Positions 24,742 through 33,704 of a stretch of DNA of 64,000 nt are shown in pieces. The DNA is from Pseudanabaena galeata CCNP1313 (GTDB lineage Bacteria; Cyanobacteriota; Cyanobacteriia; Pseudanabaenales; Pseudanabaenaceae). The stretch spans positions 4,516,501 through 4,580,500 of the forward strand of contig NZ_CP112874.1 in assembly GCF_029910235.1 (NCBI RefSeq), given 5' to 3'. The notes under the pieces are model-generated. The model had not been told where the DNA came from. It saw only the letters and a list, made by a program, of their open reading frames with translations, and did not search any database. The number at the start of each line of letters is the position of its first letter. The first letter of the stretch is position 1. The translations under genes were made by a program, and so were the position numbers.

Positions 24742-27016
24742 AAGGATTTGGTGGACACCAGAATAGATTTTGACTAGATATGCCAAGAGATTCGAGAATC
24801 TCCTTCATCGTTTTAGTACATTCCATCCAATAGTCTTGGTTGTCATACATCCAGTCGGGACTGAAATGGAGATCGTAATGGAGTAGATTTGGGATATCGG
24901 CAAACTCATCAGATGTTTGCTTAGAAATAAGCAGCACTCGGAATGGTTTGCCTTTGCATTTAATCGTTAGCTTCTCGATCAGGTCTAGCACATAGTCGCG
25001 ATTAGTTACGCCAGTACGCACAAATAAAACTTCATCGCAATGATCCAGAGTGTATAAAAATCTCTTTGCCCGCGCCGAATAGCGAACCCGCATTCTTTCA
25101 TGAATCGGCTGCATATTATTCGCAGGATCGTCGGTATCTTCGACTTCATGCCCAAAGGATAAGCCAGACCATTTGGAATGATAGACTCTCCCCTCTTCAA
25201 TATTGTAATGGAGATAATCAGGGTTCCACATGTCTTGGAAATCATTCATTACCATATCTGACACATCGCCTAGATTTGTGGAACGAGCCAAATCAAAGGG
25301 GAACGCTGGCCCATCATATTCCATTTTATACAGGAGCATTCTCGCCGCGCAGCGATCGCCTAAAGGCAAAATGGCAATGCGATTAATTTCTGACAGTTTA
25401 CATTTGTATTTGAGCAGCATTGTCGATTTGAATGGAGCCTTGACTCGACTCTCTAAACCCTGTTCGCCGATCATCATCGTCCGAAATGGAGCTTCTAGAT
25501 TAGCAGGATCGTGATAAACACCTGCAGGCATGGCTGCTAGAGCAGACCGAATCTCTTTCCACATCGGATGAATGTTATATTCTTCTTCAGATTCATTGAT
25601 AATCCGAATCGTGCGATCGCCTTCCTTGAGAATACCTAGATGTCCATCATAGTAAAGAATTTCTGCGTTTTGAGGAGCAAAAAACTTAAGCGCAGAGCAA
25701 TATTGCAGATCGACTCCAATCGGAATTTTAACTGTATTCTCAATCGAGCCATTAAACCCAACTGAAAGTAATGGAACCAAGCCTAACTCATCATTTTTAG
25801 AGACATATGATGTGCCAAAGGTTAAGCCAGCCTTACGCTTCAGTGCTTCTTGTAATTCCTTCCAAGTAGGAGTGATATTGTAAGTATATTCAGACTTATT
25901 GATAATTCTTAAGGTCTGAGCTTCAGGGTTAGCAAACACTTGAAACCCATATTTATCTTCATAAATAGAAATCTCGGATGTTTTGCTAGAATGCGATATT
26001 AGTGTCTGTGCTTGCGATCGCTGAATGCGATCAATCTGGAAAATGTCGAGATTAATCGCTTGAAACATTAGCTCATGCCCTTTGGTATTGGGATGAGCCA
26101 CATCTAGAGATATGTCATGTTTCCAGCCTCCATAACCATTGTCCAACACATCCAACCAATCGAGAATAGGAACTCCCCACTTCAACATACGATGGTAAGT
26201 ATCGCGTAGCAGCCAATTATGTTCGGGGTTGTAGTCTCCATGCGGATATAGACCACCAATAATAGGCAATGCACCTAAATCTTGAGTCATCTTGATTAAT
26301 TGCAGTAACCCACTCTCAAAGCGACGTTGCACTGCTCGGCGATCATGAGGACGACAATAAGCTAGCCCTTCATTTCCCAAGGAAAGAGAAATGATCACTA
26401 CATCTGGTTTTTCAGGCGCAACAACCGAAGTAAAGCGTTCAATCGTGCTGGTGACATTTGCCCCCAATTGTGATCGATTGACCAGTTGATGCCCATATTT
26501 TTCTTGCAAAGCTTGTCCTAGATGACTTGCCCAACCTTTGAGTAGCCAAGCACTACATCCCATCGCCACAGAACTACCGATGACTAATACTTTAAGTCCA
26601 TCTGGTGAGGGTATTGCTGATTTTGAGTCTGGAGCTAAGGCGATCGCCTTTTCCAAATATCCATAGGGATATGCAGGAATATAACCAAAAGCTTGATCAT
26701 CCACAATAATTGTCGAGGTTGAGGAATTAATATGATCTAGCTCAATCGGAACCCATCGATTAGCATCATTTTCACATTCCCATACAGTTTTACCGTTGGC
26801 TGCAACTCGTACATACTTATACTCAATTTTTGCTTCAGAGTCAGGCAAGGTTAACGGATCAATTTCTACATCTACCCACCAAATTGGGTAGCGATCGCCT
26901 GATGTACGCAAAGGTAAATATTTTTTAATGTCCCACGATCCCATTTGAGGAATCGAACCGACGATACCAATCATTTCCCCACTTTGAGTGGGAGCTTTTA
27001 CCTGAAATCGATACAT
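24740..27016 (-). CDS. CBM20 - SGNH hydrolase - DUF1796 fusion protein
   Basis: 758 residues from the ATG at 27016 (MYRFQVKAPT). The frame to 27151 reads through a palindrome and is rejected. Residues 1-105 look like a CBM20 starch-binding module (IVGSIPQMGSWDIKKYLPL, then EYKYV and W...N..W). Residues 142-330 are an SGNH/GDSL-like hydrolase: VIGSSVAMG in place of GDS, LSLGNEGL, and the D-H block DVAHPN (Asp305, His308). Two copies of an LRIINKSEYTYNI..TWKE segment follow (about 368-392 and 469-491). Residues 547-740 resemble DUF1796, a papain-like peptidase family (AILPLGDRCAARMLL, PFDLARST, SFGHEVEDT). No signal peptide. A carbohydrate-linked enzyme is inferred; substrate unknown. Confidence 0.7.
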   Translation of the reverse strand: MYRFQVKAPTQSGEMIGIVGSIPQMGSWDIKKYLPLRTSGDRYPIWWVDVEIDPLTLPDSEAKIEYKYVRVAANGKTVWECENDANRWVPIELDHINSSTSTIIVDDQAFGYIPAYPYGYLEKAIALAPDSKSAIPSPDGLKVLVIGSSVAMGCSAWLLKGWASHLGQALQEKYGHQLVNRSQLGANVTSTIERFTSVVAPEKPDVVIISLSLGNEGLAYCRPHDRRAVQRRFESGLLQLIKMTQDLGALPIIGGLYPHGDYNPEHNWLLRDTYHRMLKWGVPILDWLDVLDNGYGGWKHDISLDVAHPNTKGHELMFQAINLDIFQIDRIQRSQAQTLISHSSKTSEISIYEDKYGFQVFANPEAQTLRIINKSEYTYNITPTWKELQEALKRKAGLTFGTSYVSKNDELGLVPLLSVGFNGSIENTVKIPIGVDLQYCSALKFFAPQNAEILYYDGHLGILKEGDRTIRIINESEEEYNIHPMWKEIRSALAAMPAGVYHDPANLEAPFRTMMIGEQGLESRVKAPFKSTMLLKYKCKLSEINRIAILPLGDRCAARMLLYKMEYDGPAFPFDLARSTNLGDVSDMVMNDFQDMWNPDYLHYNIEEGRVYHSKWSGLSFGHEVEDTDDPANNMQPIHERMRVRYSARAKRFLYTLDHCDEVLFVRTGVTNRDYVLDLIEKLTIKCKGKPFRVLLISKQTSDEFADIPNLLHYDLHFSPDWMYDNQDYWMECTKTMKEILESLGISSQNLFWCPPNP

Positions 27017-27057
27017 AGAAATGTCTTCTGTGGATAGGACTTGATTAGTTCTGCCTA

Positions 27058-27168
27058 CTGTAGCTACTTGTCTTAAGGCAAGTCCCAACCCGATTGATGA
27101 GATGCTGCGCGAAGCACAGCATCTCATCAATCGGGTTGGATGTCTTAACAAGATCGGCTATAGCTATA
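27058..27168. repeat. Family C-like palindrome, copy 2
   Basis: CCCGATTGATGAGATGCTG pairs with CAGCATCTCATCAATCGGG, followed by ATGTCTTAACAAGATCGGC, as in the right arm of the element at 39951. It lies upstream of the fusion gene and causes its false N-terminal extension. Confidence 0.6.
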
Positions 27169-27311
27169 ACAATCATTAGTATTTAGGGCGATCGCCTCAG
27201 GTTTGAACTGTCTTAGAAACTATCATTCATTAGGTTTTAAGTCTGTTTTAGAAACTACAGCTAGCTATCCAGAAATATCGTTATTGATTGCTCAAAATTG
27301 GAGAACAACAA

Positions 27312-27372
27312 AATAAGAAACCGATTTTTGATGGTGCGGCTTTGCCGCACCATCAAAAATCGGTTTCTTATT
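27312..27372. repeat. Family H palindrome, copy 2
   Basis: AATAAGAAACCGATTTTTGA pairs perfectly with TCAAAAATCGGTTTCTTATT around a GGTGCGGC hairpin. With the element at 27058 it fills much of the 516-base gap between the fusion gene and pgk; the last 150 bases presumably hold the pgk promoter. Confidence 0.7.
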
Positions 27373-27532
27373 AAATTACAGCGCCATGATAATTCAATTT
27401 CATCGGCAGAAAATAAGAGGTAACACAAAGTGCTGTCTCTTATTTTTTGGAGTTTTAAACTGGACGGAATTCGGTAAAATTATTAAGACATTGTAAAAAA
27501 GCAACTTTATATACTACGAGTATAAAAATTTT

Positions 27533-28735
27533 ATGGCGAAGAAGAGTCTTGCAAGTTTGACTGCTGCGGAATTAGCAGGCAAGAAAGTTTTAGTAAGAGT
27601 TGATTTTAACGTTCCTCAAGACGAAACAGGCAAAATTACCGACGATACCCGTATTCGTGCAGCATTACCAACCATTAAGTACCTCACCGAAGCTGGCGCT
27701 CGCGTAATCCTCACCAGCCACTTCGGCAGACCCAAGGGTGTTACCGAAAGCCTCCGCCTCAACCCTGTAGCAGTGCGTTTATCTGAGCTACTTGGTCAGC
27801 CCGTTGTCAAAACCGATGATTGCATTGGTGACGCAGTTGCCGCTCAAGTTAATGCTCTCAACAACGGCGATGTCGCTTTGTTAGAAAATGTGCGTTTTTA
27901 TCCTGAAGAAGAAAAGAACGATCCTGAATTTGCTAAAAAATTAGCATCTTTGGCAGACATTTATGTAAATGACGCTTTTGGTACTGCTCACCGCGCCCAT
28001 GCCTCAACTGAAGGCGTAACCAAGTTCATCAGCACCTCAGTTGCTGGTTTCTTGCTTGATAAAGAATTGCAATACTTGAGCGGTGCGATCGACAATCCTA
28101 AGCGTCCTCTAGCAGCGATCGTTGGTGGTTCTAAGGTTTCTAGCAAGATCGGCGTAATCGAAACCTTGCTCGACAAAGTTGATTATTTGTTGCTCGGCGG
28201 CGGCATGATCTTCACCTTCTACAAGGCTCGTGGCTTGAGTGTTGGTAAGTCTCTCGTTGAAGAAGACAAGCTAGACTTGGCTCGCGCTCTTGAAAAGAAA
28301 GCCGCAGAACGTGGGGTCAAGTTTTTGCTGCCTACTGATGTAGTTGTAGCTGATAACTTCAAGCCTGATGCTAATGCCCAAACCGTGAGCATTGACAATA
28401 TTCCCGATGGTTGGATGGGCTTGGATATTGGTCCTGACTCCGTAAAGGTATTCCAAGCTGCGCTTGCTGAATGCAAATCTGCAATCTGGAATGGTCCAAT
28501 GGGTGTATTTGAGTTTGATAAGTTTGCGGTTGGTACTGAGGCGATCGCGCATACTCTTGCTGATCTCACAGCCACTGGCACAATCACCATCATCGGCGGC
28601 GGCGACTCCGTAGCTGCGGTTGAAAAGGTTGGTGTTGCTGACAAGATGAGCCACATCTCCACTGGTGGTGGTGCAAGCTTAGAACTGCTCGAAGGCAAAA
28701 TCTTGCCTGGTATCGCAGCTTTGAACGAAGCTTAA
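27533..28735 (+). CDS. pgk: Phosphoglycerate kinase
   Basis: 400 residues, standard length. It interconverts 3-phosphoglycerate + ATP and 1,3-bisphosphoglycerate + ADP in glycolysis and the Calvin cycle. Motifs: [53 protein letters not shown] and the terminal [13 protein letters not shown] with [13 protein letters not shown]. Start ATG at 27533 after a short AT-rich leader; terminator at 28734. Confidence 0.97.
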   Translation: MAKKSLASLTAAELAGKKVLVRVDFNVPQDETGKITDDTRIRAALPTIKYLTEAGARVILTSHFGRPKGVTESLRLNPVAVRLSELLGQPVVKTDDCIGDAVAAQVNALNNGDVALLENVRFYPEEEKNDPEFAKKLASLADIYVNDAFGTAHRAHASTEGVTKFISTSVAGFLLDKELQYLSGAIDNPKRPLAAIVGGSKVSSKIGVIETLLDKVDYLLLGGGMIFTFYKARGLSVGKSLVEEDKLDLARALEKKAAERGVKFLLPTDVVVADNFKPDANAQTVSIDNIPDGWMGLDIGPDSVKVFQAALAECKSAIWNGPMGVFEFDKFAVGTEAIAHTLADLTATGTITIIGGGDSVAAVEKVGVADKMSHISTGGGASLELLEGKILPGIAALNEA

Positions 28736-28773
28736 CAAAAAAAGAAGCGGCGCTAAGCGCCGCTTCTTTTTTA
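28734..28773. terminator. Bidirectional terminator between pgk and the COP23-like gene
   Basis: AAGAAGCGGCGC-TAA-GCGCCGCTTCTT flanked by A and T runs between two convergent genes. Confidence 0.85.
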
Positions 28774-29583
28774 ACGGAAATTATCAGGATTGAGTCTTCG
28801 ACCACTACTGCCAGTAAAGCCGCTCTTGTTTAAACTTGCACCAGTGCCACCATCACTAGGATCAAGGAATGGCTTCAAGTACAAGTTGCCACTACGTACA
28901 TTGGATACAGGGCGGGTTGGTGATAGCACCGAACCAAGGACACCATTAATTCCTGTGAGATCAATACCTAAGCCAAGATCACCAGTGATGTCATTTAAGG
29001 TGCGATCGCGTCCGCGATAGGTATTCACCGCCGTAGTTTGTTGTCCACTATCAGCCGTGGCGAGATTGCCAAACACCTGATCGCGAGTGGCGATCGGATC
29101 TTGACCATTGGGAACGGTCAAGACAATACGACAGGCTGAATTTTTATCAGTGGTAGCACAGATCACGTTGTAGCCGTTTTCAGTACTGGTTCGCATTTCT
29201 AGCAAACCATCGGGACGATAGGACTCTAAACGACGACTAATTTCATTGCAACGTCTTTCAGGTGACCAACCATCGCCCATGAGACTAGGAGCAGCCCAAG
29301 GGAAATATTTTTGGGGTTGACTCTTAGGTTGATAAACCACAATATACTGACCATCACGCGCTTGACAGCTAAAACGAGCCGTTTTGTTGTCCGTAGGATT
29401 GGCGGCTTTGTCGTTGGGGTTTTCGGAGGGAAGCGTTGAGGGATTTGAGCTAGGGCTAGTCTCGACAGGAATAATCTGCGCGAAACTAGGCATCGCGACT
29501 AGAGGCAAACTAAGGGCGATCGCCGATAAGCAGCCAAATTGCTTTTGCAAAAATTTTGGTAAATTTCGGGTTGAGTAGTTCAT
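28771..29583 (-). CDS. COP23-domain exported protein
   Basis: 270 residues from the ATG at 29583 (MNYSTRNLPK); the frame to 29682 is an unlikely extension. The signal peptide ends near MPSFA-Q. A Ser/Pro/Asn-rich linker follows, then the COP23 pattern with paired cysteines: FSCQARDGQYIVVYQP, WSPERRCNEISRRLE and NVICATTDKNSACRIVL. COP23 was named for a circadian-oscillating membrane protein of cyanobacteria; biochemical function is unknown. Confidence 0.75.
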   Translation of the reverse strand: MNYSTRNLPKFLQKQFGCLSAIALSLPLVAMPSFAQIIPVETSPSSNPSTLPSENPNDKAANPTDNKTARFSCQARDGQYIVVYQPKSQPQKYFPWAAPSLMGDGWSPERRCNEISRRLESYRPDGLLEMRTSTENGYNVICATTDKNSACRIVLTVPNGQDPIATRDQVFGNLATADSGQQTTAVNTYRGRDRTLNDITGDLGLGIDLTGINGVLGSVLSPTRPVSNVRSGNLYLKPFLDPSDGGTGASLNKSGFTGSSGRRLNPDNFR

Positions 29584-29764
29584 AGGATTAGCGGGTGTGT
29601 GAGGATTAGTAAACAAATCAAAGCTTCCCCCCAGATATATTTTGTGACTCTTGCGTAGAACGCCTATGAGATTGCGCGTCACTTTTTCTGATTCTAACTA
29701 TAGATCCTTAGATCTTTCTATAGTTGCATGACCTCATGTTCAAAAAATATGTTCCCTCCAACAA

Positions 29765-29801
29765 TAAAAAAGGCTGTGCTAAGCACAGCCTTTTTTATTT
29801 A
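29765..29801. terminator. Terminator of the FAH-family gene
   Basis: AAAAAAGGCTGTGC-TAA-GCACAGCCTTTTTT, touching the stop of the minus-strand gene. Confidence 0.8.
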
Positions 29802-30620
29802 GTCATTAATTTCGCTTTCTTCCGTCTCATCGTCAGGCGGTAAAGGCGATCGCAAGATTACAGTGTTATGCAATTTACCAATCCCCTCGATTTCGATATA
29901 AATGCGATCGCCTTCTTGCATTGGACCCACCCCTTCAGGCGTACCCGTAAGAATAATATCCCCTGGCAGTAAAGTCATAATTTGGCTAATGTAGGAAACG
30001 ATGTAATCTGGTGAAAACACCATTTCCTCGATCGAGGTCGCCTGAAAAGGCTTTTTAGTATCATTTACAAAGGTTTGCAACATCGCAGTGGGACTGATTT
30101 CGCGCACAATCCACGGGCCCAAGGGACAGAATGTGTCAAAGCCCTTGCCCCTAGTCCATTGACTATCGCTTCTTTGGAGATCCCTTGCCGTCACATCGTT
30201 AGCGATCGTATAGCCCCAAATAGCAGCGATCGCTTGATTAGGTGTGACATTAAAACAATGAGAACCAATCACCAATGCTAGCTCACCTTCATATTCCACC
30301 CGTTTAGACTGCGGAGGTATGGCTATTTCTGCTTCAGGCGCGATAATTGTCGTAGTTGGCTTTAAAAATATAATTGGCTCTTTTGGTACTTCTCCACCCA
30401 TTTCCGCAGCATGAGCGGAATAGTTTTTACCTACAGCAACAATCTTGCTCGGTTCGCAGGGAGCTAAAAGTTGATAAGTATCTGGCGCAAGTAATTCTCC
30501 ATTTGGCTCCCCTCCCAGCCAAGGTGCTGTATTGAGTAGCTTTATAGATTGGTTCAACTCTAACAGCCCATAATAGACTTTCCCTTGGGAAGTTTTCACG
30601 CGAACATAACGATCCGCCAT
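29799..30620 (-). CDS. Fumarylacetoacetate hydrolase (FAH) family protein
   Basis: 273 residues. The FAH catalytic core is clear: KIVAVGKNYSAHAAEMG, PIIFLKP, the metal ligands in VEYEGELALVIG, YTIANDVTARDLQR and GDIILTGTPEGVGPM. Members cleave C-C bonds or act as isomerases or decarboxylases (for example acylpyruvate hydrolase, oxaloacetate decarboxylase). The precise substrate cannot be told. Single gene with a long, element-filled upstream region. Confidence 0.88.
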   Translation of the reverse strand: MADRYVRVKTSQGKVYYGLLELNQSIKLLNTAPWLGGEPNGELLAPDTYQLLAPCEPSKIVAVGKNYSAHAAEMGGEVPKEPIIFLKPTTTIIAPEAEIAIPPQSKRVEYEGELALVIGSHCFNVTPNQAIAAIWGYTIANDVTARDLQRSDSQWTRGKGFDTFCPLGPWIVREISPTAMLQTFVNDTKKPFQATSIEEMVFSPDYIVSYISQIMTLLPGDIILTGTPEGVGPMQEGDRIYIEIEGIGKLHNTVILRSPLPPDDETEESEIND

Positions 30621-30718
30621 AGCATCTTATTTGTATCTAAATATTAAGAGGGGCAACCTAGCAGACTTGATTATATAGCAATCACCATCATAAACCTAGG
30701 AAGGTGCGGTGGCTAAGC

Positions 30719-30840
30719 AATTCTCATTATAAAAATCGGTTTTTTGAAAGCCCACCGTTGGCGGGCTTTCAAAAAACCAATTTTGGTGTTTCCAGCGCCT
30801 TCGGCGCTGGAAGCACCAAAATTGGTTTCATACTGAGATT
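30719..30840. mobile_element. Family B double-hairpin element, copy 1
   Basis: Starts AATTCTCATTATAAAAATCG and ends with the inverted GGTTTCATACTGAGATT. The first hairpin is on GAAAGCCCACC/GGCGGGCTTTC and the second on GGTGTTTCCAGCGCC/GGCGCTGGAAGCACC. Other copies are at 34465, 51204, 52310, 54901 and 56550. Confidence 0.8.
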
Positions 30841-30953
30841 AACGTCAGTTCGATGACAGCGGAAAATGGCAAGAATCGCTAAGCGATTCTTACCATTTTT
30901 CGCCATTTGCGGCGTGCTTCGCACGCCGCAAATGGCTATATCGAACTCACGTT
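30841..30953 (+). mobile_element. Family A miniature inverted-repeat element, copy 3
   Basis: 113 bp from AACGTCAGTTCGA to TCGAACTCACGTT. TGAGATTAA is present on both sides (30834-30842 and 30953-30961), consistent with a 7-9 bp target duplication. It abuts a family B copy on the left and a family H copy on the right. Confidence 0.88.
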
Positions 30954-30960
30954 GAGATTA

Positions 30961-31036
30961 ATAAGGAACCAATTTTTGATGGCGTGGTAAAGCCGCACCA
31001 TCAAAAATTGGTTCCTTATTTTACGGCAAAGCCCTA
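30961..31036. repeat. Family H palindrome, copy 3
   Basis: ATAAGGAACCAATTTTTGAT pairs with ATCAAAAATTGGTTCCTTAT. The right flank TTTTACGGCAAAGCCCTAA resembles that of copy 1. Third element of the cluster at 30719-31195. Confidence 0.7.
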
Positions 31037-31124
31037 AGTCCAAAGTAAACCGCGATCGCGGTTCATTTTGGACTTTCTTAGTGGTCTTACTTAAGCTAGT
31101 TTGAGATATACAACCGCAAGTTGT

Positions 31125-31195
31125 TTATAAGTAGCTAAGCAAGGCTTGCGCTTCCCGCGTAGCGGGAGACCCAGACCATGCTTAGCTACTTATAA
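31125..31195. repeat. Family G inverted-repeat element, copy 3
   Basis: Perfect 17-bp ends TTATAAGTAGCTAAGCA and TGCTTAGCTACTTATAA around a CCCGCGTAGCGGG hairpin. It ends 24 bases before the symporter start, so it lies in that gene's leader. Confidence 0.8.
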
Positions 31196-31219
31196 GTTTT
31201 TACGTTAGTAAATTGGAAT

Positions 31220-32452
31220 ATGAGTCTATCTACATTCATCCTAGTTTCGCTTGCCTTTGGAGTTGCCTTTGGAACTCTATTAAATACAACTTTCCCTCAG
31301 AATATTGAACTAATTAATCAAAGTTTTTTAGCTCCAGTTGGGGAATCTTTTTTAAGGCTGATTCAGTTTGTAGTTGTTCCCATTGTTTTTTCTTCTTTAA
31401 TCATGGGATTAACCCGAATTCAAGGAGCAGGGCAAGTGGGCAGATATACAGTCAAGTTAATGACTAGTTACTTGATTACTAGCTCAATAGCACTTTGTGT
31501 GGGCATGGGAACAGCCTATTTTTTGCAACCTGGTAGTGGTGTGACAGGCTTCTCTATGTCCGAAAGTATTAGTATTACGGAAGCGCCTTCTCTCATATCT
31601 TGGTTAGTTAGCTTAATTCCTGTCAATCCATTAGAAGCTCTCAGTACTGGCAATCTATTACAAATCATTTTTTCAGCAGTTCTACTAGGCATAGGCGTAC
31701 AACTTGCTAAGGATAAAGCCAAACCCTTTGTCGAATTAATAGAAAGCATCTATCACATTAGTGAAAAGACTTTATCCATAATTTTGTATGTTGCACCCTT
31801 GGGCGTATTTGCCCTGATGAGTTCGACGATCGCTACTCAAGGACTAGAGCTAGTTGCTAAATTATTTCTCTATGTTTTGGGTTTAGTGATTGCTTCTTCG
31901 ATCATGATTTGTTTGGATATGTTAGCCCTATTTATCCTTAAGGCTGATCCTATAAGATTTTTGCGTAGTCTTTCAGAAGCGATCGCCCTCGCGTTTGGCA
32001 CAGCTAGTTCTAATGCAGCACTGCCTGTGGTATTACAAAATATTCAAGAGAATTATGGACTACGTGAGGAAATAGCCAGCTTTGCCATTCCCCTCGGTAC
32101 TGCCCTCAAACGTGATGGCGCAGCAATTTTACAAGGATTTAATGCTTTATTTGTCGCCCAAATTTACCAAGTTCCCCTAACGCCTTCCCTATTAACGGCG
32201 ATCGCCGTTAGTAGTTTGTTGGTTTCCTTTAGTACCCCAGGAGTCCCCGGCTCAGCCCTGATTACAATGGCAACTGTTCTTTCAGCTTCAGGATTGCCGT
32301 TAGAAGCGATCGCTTTAGTTGCAGGAATAGATCGGCTTACCGATGGCTTTAAAACTGTTGTTAATATCATTGGCAATAGTGTTAACGCCATTATTCTCAG
32401 CCATTGGGAAGTAGAACAAATATCTGAAATAGAACAAATACCTGCTAACTGA
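31220..32452 (+). CDS. Dicarboxylate/amino acid:cation symporter (DAACS family)
   Basis: 410 residues, about eight membrane helices plus two re-entrant loops in the inner membrane. DAACS landmarks: VVPIVFSSLIMGL, a serine-rich loop AFGTASSNAALPVVL (HP1), PLGTALKRDGAAI and TPGVPGSALITMATVL (HP2), and VAGIDRLTDGFKTVVNIIGN (TM8). It imports glutamate, aspartate or C4-dicarboxylates with Na+ or H+. The exact substrate is not decided by sequence. Confidence 0.9.
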   Translation: MSLSTFILVSLAFGVAFGTLLNTTFPQNIELINQSFLAPVGESFLRLIQFVVVPIVFSSLIMGLTRIQGAGQVGRYTVKLMTSYLITSSIALCVGMGTAYFLQPGSGVTGFSMSESISITEAPSLISWLVSLIPVNPLEALSTGNLLQIIFSAVLLGIGVQLAKDKAKPFVELIESIYHISEKTLSIILYVAPLGVFALMSSTIATQGLELVAKLFLYVLGLVIASSIMICLDMLALFILKADPIRFLRSLSEAIALAFGTASSNAALPVVLQNIQENYGLREEIASFAIPLGTALKRDGAAILQGFNALFVAQIYQVPLTPSLLTAIAVSSLLVSFSTPGVPGSALITMATVLSASGLPLEAIALVAGIDRLTDGFKTVVNIIGNSVNAIILSHWEVEQISEIEQIPAN

Positions 32453-32535
32453 ATAATCTGAAGCGATCGCTATAGCAGTTTTGATTTTGCCGAAAGCAAC
32501 AAGATAAAATCAGACAAAACTATGGGCAATAAATC

Positions 32536-33213
32536 ATGATGATTTTAGATCGCGTTGTGCCGTTTGGACGGTCTAAAACTGAATATGAGTTAATGTTTGC
32601 GCTATCTGAAAGCGATCGCCTTAAATCCATAGTTGGCATCGGTGACGGGCCAGCAAGCTTTAATGCGGAAATGACTGCCGCAGGTTATCAAGTTACATCG
32701 ATCGATCCAATTTATCAATTTACTGGCTTAGAAATTAAAAGTCGCTTTGATGCTTGCGTAGATACCATTATCGAACAGGTTCGCAGTACCCCAAATAACT
32801 GGGTCTGGAGCTATCACAAATCTCCTGAAGATTTACGCGCAAATCGGGAGAAGGCTATTTCGTTATTTCTTGAAGATTATGATCACGGCACAATTGAAGG
32901 TAGATATCTCAATGCTGAATTACCCAAACTAGATTTTCAAGACAAGCAATTTCAGCTTGCGCTATGTTCACATTTTCTATTTCTCTACTCTGAGCATCTC
33001 AGTTTTGAATTCCATTTAGAATCAATCCGCGAACTATGTCGGATTGCTGAAGAAGTAAGGATTTTCCCATTATTGAATTTGGCTCAAGCGCGATCGCCTT
33101 ATATCGATGAAGTTTGTAGCATCTTAGCCAAAGTAGGAATTAGCTCAGAAATTATGCAAGTGGACTACGAATTACAAAAAGGTGGCAATCAGGCGATTAT
33201 TTTTCGACAATAA
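32536..33213 (+). CDS. Class I SAM-dependent methyltransferase-like protein
   Basis: 225 residues, with a second ATG at codon 2. The N-terminal Rossmann-like motif IVGIGDGPASFNAEM, then an acidic SIDPIYQF at the end of strand 2, fits a SAM-binding fold. Later FQLALCSHFLFLY matches motif IV. The substrate is unknown; similar small methyltransferases are often annotated as hypothetical. A terminator follows immediately. Confidence 0.65.
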   Translation: MMILDRVVPFGRSKTEYELMFALSESDRLKSIVGIGDGPASFNAEMTAAGYQVTSIDPIYQFTGLEIKSRFDACVDTIIEQVRSTPNNWVWSYHKSPEDLRANREKAISLFLEDYDHGTIEGRYLNAELPKLDFQDKQFQLALCSHFLFLYSEHLSFEFHLESIRELCRIAEEVRIFPLLNLAQARSPYIDEVCSILAKVGISSEIMQVDYELQKGGNQAIIFRQ

Positions 33214-33242
33214 AAAAGCTCGCAATGCGAGCTTTTTTATTG
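33210..33242 (+). terminator. Terminator after the methyltransferase-like gene
   Basis: AAAAAAGCTCGC-AAT-GCGAGCTTTTTT directly after the stop codon and just before the minus-strand tRNA-Leu 3' end. Confidence 0.8.
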
Positions 33243-33248
33243 ATTAAT

Positions 33249-33329
33249 GCGGAACGGGGGACTTGAACCCCCAAGTCTTTCAACACATGTACCTGAAACA
33301 TGCGCGTCTACCAATTCCGCCAGTTCCGC
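33249..33329 (-). tRNA. tRNA-Leu (anticodon CAG)
   Basis: 81 nt. Acceptor GCGGAAC pairs with GTTCCGC. The anticodon arm is CATGT-TTCAGGT-ACATG, giving CAG. The TTCAAGTCC T-loop is present. The short variable arm, GTTGAAAGAC, is consistent with class II tRNA-Leu. CCA is not encoded. Confidence 0.93.
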
Positions 33330-33448
33330 GATTGGTATTTTGAGATTTTGCTGTTAGGTATTAGCTTTTAGCTGACGAATTTAAATAGCGTAAGCATCTA
33401 ACTGGCAGTTACTAAGTTTCCTGTAAAGATTGCACAATGTCAATAATC

Positions 33449-33596
33449 AAAACTGATAAATTAGAGATATACTCCCTTCCCAGTGAAAAAATAGACGTTG
33501 CGGCGCTTCGCGCCGCAACGCTATTTCTTAGTTTTATATGTCTATTTCTTCGGTGGGAAGGGAGTAGCTTTGCGATATCTCTAATTTATCAGTTTT
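33449..33596. mobile_element. Family F inverted-repeat element (148 bp)
   Basis: The 22-base left end begins AAAACTGATAAATTAGAG, and its inverse closes the right end (CTCTAATTTATCAGTTTT). The arms continue with ACTCCCTTCCCA/TGGGAAGGGAGT. The centre holds a GTTGCGGCGC/GCGCCGCAAC hairpin. Only one copy in the window. Lies between tRNA-Leu and the peroxiredoxin gene. Confidence 0.75.
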
Positions 33597-33704
33597 ATGT
33601 CATAATCTACAGTAAAGCGATGGGAATACCGCCCTATAGGGCTAGCGATTTTTCCAGTAATCTTGTATCTTAGATTTGTAACAAAGAAGACTAACTTTAA
33701 AACT

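Noticed and set aside
28219-28698. Long antisense ORFs across pgk
   Set aside because: Shadow frames of a well-supported highly expressed gene; no independent start signal.
33437-33673. 78-residue ORF within the family F element
   Set aside because: It reads through a palindromic element and has no protein-like conservation.
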